Shown: positions 59,901 to 64,000 of the stretch, piece after piece | How positions within the stretch are numbered: position 1 is the first letter of the stretch | Layout: each line of letters opens with the position of its first letter | Source of the DNA: Catonia carolina | Taxonomy: Eukaryota > Arthropoda > Insecta > Hemiptera > Achilidae | Length of the DNA: 64,000 bases | Direction: 5' to 3' | Assembly: GCA_035578175.1 (NCBI GenBank) | Contig: JAQMRL010000044.1 | Location: 1 to 64,000, forward strand | The notes under the pieces: generated by a model | What the model saw: only the letters and a program-made list of their open reading frames with translations | Databases searched by the model: none | What the model was told of the DNA's origin: nothing | Made by a program: the position numbers and the translations under genes

Positions 59901-61200
59901 TGTATATTTATTTATTGGTTTATTTATTAATAAAAGTCCTTTTCATTTCATATGTCTGTGTAAGCGTGAATTACGTGGCAAATTTTAAATAGTCTTTCAA
60001 CAGAAATTAGTGTAAAAAATTGTTTTAGTGAATATTATATAATAAACGTTTTATTAGTGTATGGTGTATGTAATAATAATTTTTTGTACTATTATTAGTA
60101 TTATTACTATAAAATTGTTCGTGTATAATTGTGTACATGTTGTGTAAAACAACTAGTGTGCGTTGGTTTACATTCCGCTATAGTTTTTGTATATAACAAC
60201 AGTTCAAAGAGTTTGTAAGTAATGTAATATTTCACATATTAGAATTTTTACGTAATAGTGTATGTTCGTGTATTAGTGTATAAAAGTGTATATTTTTGTA
60301 ATATTGTATATACTTACAAACGAAAAATTTAGTGCACATTTGTGTAAAATTGTGACTTACGCGGAAACATTTAAAGTCCTTGAACCCTTATTAGTGTAAA
60401 AAATTATATTAGTGTATATCATATTACAAACGTTTTATTAGTGTATAGTGTATGCAAGTGTATATAAGAATAAGTTTTTTTTGTATTATTATTAGTATTA
60501 ATATATAACTATTAGTGTATAATTGTGTATGTACTATGTAAAACAGTATTTGTATGTCTGTGTACATTCCTTTATGGTATTTTTATACAGAATCAGTTCA
60601 AAAAGTATGTCATTAGTGTAATAATATACTTATTTCATTTTTTAAGTAAAGTGTATGTTCGTGTATTAGTGTATAAAAGTGTATATTTTGTAATTTTTTA
60701 TTTGCTTATAAACGTCCAGTTCATTTCATATGTGTGTGTAAGTGTGATTTATGTGGCAAAATTTAAATAGTCCTTGAACACTAATTAGTGTAAAAAATTG
60801 TATTAGTGTATATAACTATAAACGTTTTATTAGTTTATAGTGTATGCAAGTAAATATAAAAATAATTAATATTTGCCTTAGTATTCTTATTTATATGTAT
60901 CTATTAGTGTAAAATTGTGTTTAATTTATGTAAAACAATTTGTGTATGTCTGTGTACGCTCCTTTATAGTTTTTTATAACACAACAATTCAAAAAGTATG
61001 TAAATTATGTAATAATATACAGATTTTAATTTTTAAGTAATAGTGTATGTTCGTGTATTAGTGTATAAAAGTGTATATTTTTTATTGGTTTATTTAGTTT
61101 TAATAGTCCATTTCATTTCAAATGTCTGTGTAAGCGTGAATTAAGCGGCAAAATTTAAATAGTCTTTGAACACAAATTAGTGTAAAAATTTGTTTTAGTA
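56990..61200 (+). repeat. Diverged satellite array, right edge
   Basis: About 11 monomers in plus orientation, starting with the second TTAA. Perfect dyads ACACTAATTAGTGT occur, for example, at 60778-60791. The block 58960-59300 and the block 60530-60870 are similar (period about 1.57 kb, four monomers). The array ends inside a monomer at TTTGTTTTAGTA, where hAT-derived sequence starts; no satellite is seen to the right. Confidence 0.92.
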
Positions 61201-61440
61201 TCAGTATGGCTTAAATTCCTCATAGACGTTAGCTGATTTCTCAAGGTATGTAATTTTCTTTCGAAAAATTCCAAGGGTTGGTTTTTATAAGTGTCGAATA
61301 AATTTAATGGCTTCATGCTTTCATTGGAGAGAACTTGAGAGCAAACCACGCACTGCAGCTTTCCATCCAATGAGTTGAAACTATAATTTAAATAACTGTT
61401 ATTGTACAACTTTGTCTTCTTAGATGCACTGGATATGTAG
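61201..61440 (-). pseudogene. N-terminal BED-finger piece of a ZBED5-like hAT transposase
   Basis: The minus-strand frame reads YNNSYLNYSF, then LQCVVCSQVLSNESMKP, then NQPLEFFERKLHTLRNQL. This is the pattern of ZBED5/Buster transposases, in which a CxxC pair is followed by SNESMKP, an HxxxxH pair and KPLEFFERK. Here the CxxC pair is present but the histidine pair is lost through a short deletion or scramble (LNLFDTYK). The frame then runs into satellite at 61200, so the rest of the transposase is absent. Confidence 0.75.
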
Positions 61441-62040
61441 ATAGCTCACGTTTTTTCACAAATTTATCCGTTTCGCATAATATTTAAAAAAAGTCGGTTT
61501 CACAGTTGACTTCAATCGGACCACTAAGTATAAAAGCAGTTGACGCATGCTTCGGATTCGAGACTCAACTGAAGTTGTGCGATCGCCAGTGCCTTTTAAA
61601 TACTAGTAACAGCACGATTTACTCAAACACGTCCATATATGCATGTTCAAACTTCTCTCGCTGTGAATATTTTATGAGATTAAATTTCAAAGAGCACGTA
61701 CACAACAAGTTGGAACTTGTAAATTGCTCATGTATGTGCATGTCATACACACATAATCATACACGTCGCTACTAGAAAAGTATAAACGCAGCAATATAAA
61801 ATAATAGCAATAGTTGTATTCAACTTTTTTTACTGTCTGTATTTTCTTTAAAAACATAATATTGGTGCAGTTTAAGTATATAATATTAAAAAAAACATTT
61901 TACATTTATAATTACAGTCAAAATTCAGTTATTAATAGTAAGGATTACTATTATTTTTTTGGGGGAGTGGTCGCGAAATATTAGTTTTATTTATTTTTAC
62001 TATTTGGGGGTCGTGAGGCAAAAATGGTTGAGAATCACTG
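61201..62040 (-). mobile_element. 5' fragment of a Buster/ZBED-type hAT transposon
   Basis: On the minus strand the segment starts at 62040 with CAGTGATTCTCAACCATTTT, the typical hAT terminus, and the eight bases outside it, CTTTAAAC (62041-62048), would be its target duplication. About 600 bp inward comes a BED-finger coding piece (61201-61440). The element is cut where the satellite begins, so the second terminus and matching duplication are lost. TGGGGGTCGTGAGG near the end matches the usual subterminal sequence of this group. Confidence 0.75.
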
Positions 62041-62371
62041 CTTTAAACTAATGCAAAAAACATTAAACATATGTTTTTTTTATTAGTTTCGTTTACTTTA
62101 ATACCTACGCTGAGTTATTTTTGTCACCTTAAATCGATTAATACGTGTGGTCAATTACAAACAAATTAAATTAAAAATTTTCATAAAGTTGCCATACTGT
62201 TTACATTTGATTTAGGTCTATATTAACTGAAAAAAAAAATTTAATTGATCAGGTCGGCGCTCTTATTATAAAACTACAGAACTTGCGATTAACATTTTAT
62301 TTTCCGACATTTTGTTTGAAAAAGTGAATTAAAAATAGGATTACGCAATAAGCACTTAATACTAATAATAC
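62041..62371. other. AT-rich spacer without recognisable features
   Basis: I see no open frame, repeat or satellite box in these 330 bases. The segment contains several oligo-A and oligo-T runs. Confidence 0.6.
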
Positions 62372-62380
62372 TTACTTAAT

Positions 62381-63144
62381 GTAACTTATTGTGACATTTA
62401 TTGCTAAGGTCCGTTTCGGGATCTAGGTTATTAAACAATTAATACACTAAAGTTTACAATTACAAATATTTATTTCACTAAAAGATTACAAAATAAATAA
62501 TTAAACTAATTATAATTAAGTAATACAATAAATGATTCAATAATTCACTTAAAATAGATAATTAACAATAAATAACTTACAGTCACTTTTATAGATTCCA
62601 CAAACATACAAAACACCGAAACTGAATTCACAAAATTTACACATTAACTTTACAATACACTCACAAAAATACTTTACACAATACACTCACAATAAAGGCA
62701 GTATAACAGTCGTCGACCAGCACAATTCTCGGAATTGTTAACCTGCTAAATAACAAACCGATAATCGCTTGTCGAAGATCAAACGGATACTACTCTGACC
62801 GCGCTCGGGGGTCTCCTTTTATAATCATTCACAAAGATCGTTCCAGAACAAAGTAGAGAAATCATAAAGTACAAAAATAACTCTTTATTAATGAATGCTA
62901 GAAAAATCCATTTTAAACAAGTCAACTATTGTAAATAGAAAACGTAAACAACCTCATAAACAACTTCATAAAGATAGCTGTACACAATACCCTTTTGTAA
63001 TAGGCGTACCCTTTATTGTTAAAACTGTAATTTATTGCTGCTATTGTGTGTTGATATTTTTATTATTCCTTAACTATTTTTATGAATGGAATTCTGGAAC
63101 ATTCGCGAGCGATCCCGTCTTTTCTTCGATCTTGTTACATTATG
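62381..63144 (-). other. LTR-like segment with minus-strand promoter
   Basis: The segment is flanked by a 9-bp direct repeat TTACTTAAT (62372-62380 and 63145-63153). Read on the minus strand it has a TATAAAAG box, an initiator 27 bp downstream, a GC-richer leader (CCCGAGCGCGGTCAGAG) and AATAAA signals at 62469-62474 and 62397-62402 close to the far end, which is the layout of an LTR. TGTAAC at 62380 and GTTACA at 63139 would make conventional TG...CA ends, but do not agree exactly with the 9-bp repeat. No internal gag or pol adjoins it, so if it is an LTR it is a solo one. An alternative is a promoter plus first exon of another transcript. Confidence 0.45.
62796..62823 (-). promoter_or_regulatory. 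TATA box and initiator pair
   Basis: On the minus strand TATAAAAG (62816-62823) is followed by TCAGAGT (62792-62798). The A of the initiator is 27 bases downstream of the first T of TATA, which is the spacing of a functional arthropod core promoter. Confidence 0.5.
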
Positions 63145-63221
63145 TTACTTAATAGTAACACAAAACACATGTGTTACGTCCAGCCATAATTGTAATGTTT
63201 ACAATTTTTATTTTATAATTA

Positions 63222-63673
63222 TTTACGGTCCAGCTGATCTAAATTTAAAATCTAATAATGTGTAACTAGGGAACAAAATAAAATATTAATACAAGATTAA
63301 CTAAGAACTCACTACATTCAAGACCATTATTATAAATCATCATTATTATCATCATTATAATTATTATAATCATCATTATTAAATAAAAATCAATTATTAA
63401 ACATATTCTGCATCATGAACAACGTCTCGTCATTTTTAATATAATTTTATTTCAATTTTAAATACATCGCCACATTTTTTGGTCATCCTAAGGCCGAATC
63501 AAAACAAAACAAGACTACAGAACTAGAAGACTATAAGAGCTACTACCACTTCTACTATCAACACAACTATACATCAAGAAACAGCAGTAACAACACACAC
63601 ATTATTTATTTATTTTATTTTTTATATCATTTGGTTTCAAATCTATTAATATTTTTTAAAGCTGGACCGTAAA
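63222..63673. repeat. MITE-like inverted repeat, 452 bp
   Basis: TTTACGGTCCAGCT at 63222-63235 is matched exactly in reverse by AGCTGGACCGTAAA at 63660-63673. The interior is AT-rich with CATTATTATCATC-type low-complexity runs near 63335-63380 and has no open frame. No convincing target duplication is visible, so the mobile nature is uncertain. Confidence 0.4.
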
Positions 63674-63741
63674 AGTCACGTAATTGAATTTAATTTCTAA
63701 ATTTTACTACTATTACTTTTACCTTTTTTTATTTTTCAAGT

Positions 63742-64000
63742 ATGCCTCGAGCAGCACGTTACTACAGGAGTCTTGAAGACTTAAAGTACGTGCTGACAGA
63801 AACTGAAGCAGAGGCCATCCGCTTCCAGGAAGATGATCCATTGTCGTATCACCGTGCCAGTACTTTACTGGCAAAGCGAGATGGTCGATGCACGAGCAAC
63901 TTTACAATGAGCTTGCCGAGCTGGACGTTCTCCCCGAGCCATTGTCTAAGAAGGAGTTCTCTGGGGGATTCCGAGAACTTACTTCAATTTACTTTAGGCT
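63742..64000 (+). CDS. Partial coding sequence, unrecognised, with probable frameshift
   Basis: An ATG at 63742-63744 follows CTTTTACCTTTTTTTATTTT and CAAG, which resembles a 3' splice site, so this may be an exon start and not a true initiation. The frame reads MPRAARYYRSLEDLKYVLTE and continues to LSYHRASTLLAKR near 63879. After that the frame at 63882 (WSMHEQLYNELAELDVLPE, then PLSKKEFSGGFRELTSIYF) looks more protein-like than the original frame, which turns serine-rich. A one-base shift near 63880 is therefore probable. Both frames stay open to the window edge. GC content jumps well above that of the surroundings. I do not recognise the family; it could be a host gene or an element ORF. 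Confidence 0.5.
   Translation, partial: MPRAARYYRSLEDLKYVLTETEAEAIRFQEDDPLSYHRASTLLAKRDGRCTSNFTMSLPSWTFSPSHCLRRSSLGDSENLLQFTLG

Noticed and set aside
62895..63152. 85-codon plus-strand frame with a hydrophobic middle
   Set aside because: It lies within the LTR-like segment, upstream of a promoter that points the other way, and its flanking direct repeat overlaps the end. No evidence beyond the frame.
1..64000. tRNA and rRNA genes
   Set aside because: I scanned by eye for the conserved A/B-box patterns and rRNA cores and saw none. A covariance-model search would be needed to exclude degenerate copies.

Overview
The window is animal nuclear DNA, most likely from an insect or other arthropod. 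It holds no bacterial gene structure, but contains fragments of metazoan element families: BEL/Pao LTR retrotransposon, Jockey-like and I/R1-like LINEs, mariner, Tc1/mariner and ZBED/Buster-type hAT. About 45 kb of the 64 kb is one AT-rich, GTGTAT-rich satellite. No ordinary host gene is complete here. A partial open frame enters at the far right edge.

The satellite has a monomer of about 385-390 bp in three diagnostic types, called A, B and C here, usually arranged A-B-C as a trimer of about 1.15 kb. From 1 to 15207 the copies are near-identical, carry no foreign insert and show longer duplications of about 1.15, 5.4 and 5.9 kb. To the right of 17.7 kb the monomers are clearly diverged, one 2-kb block is inverted (24650-26649), and transposons interrupt the array repeatedly. 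The array stops at about 61200. This looks like the transition from a homogenised array core on the left to a decaying array edge on the right.

Inserts from left to right: a LINE truncated at both ends (15208-17766); a decayed Tc1/mariner remnant (18723-19098); a 1.45-kb unidentified insert with an initiator-like motif and a splice-donor-like site (19642-21096); a 5'-truncated Jockey-like LINE with a 17-bp target duplication (30308-31484); a 2.84-kb DNA transposon with 29-bp inverted termini, ATGT target duplications and nine ACTTAAGT sites, coding for a protein with an SDTCGGQNRN signature (34080-36919); a 7.8-kb BEL/Pao element on the minus strand with 99.9% identical LTRs, an open pol and a broken gag (43331-51134); and a 5.1-kb TTAA-flanked element (51842-56989) that itself contains a mariner-derived inverted repeat.

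Right of the array lie a 5' fragment of a Buster-like hAT (61201-62040), an AT-rich spacer, an LTR-like segment with a well-spaced TATA/initiator pair on the minus strand (62381-63144), a MITE-like inverted repeat (63222-63673) and the start of an unrecognised coding sequence (63742 to the edge). The most interesting object is the 34-37 kb transposon: its clean insertion into the satellite ties an uncharacterised protein family to a mobile element with defined ends. The second is the satellite itself, with a conserved dyad, fold-back mutations and a homogenisation gradient.
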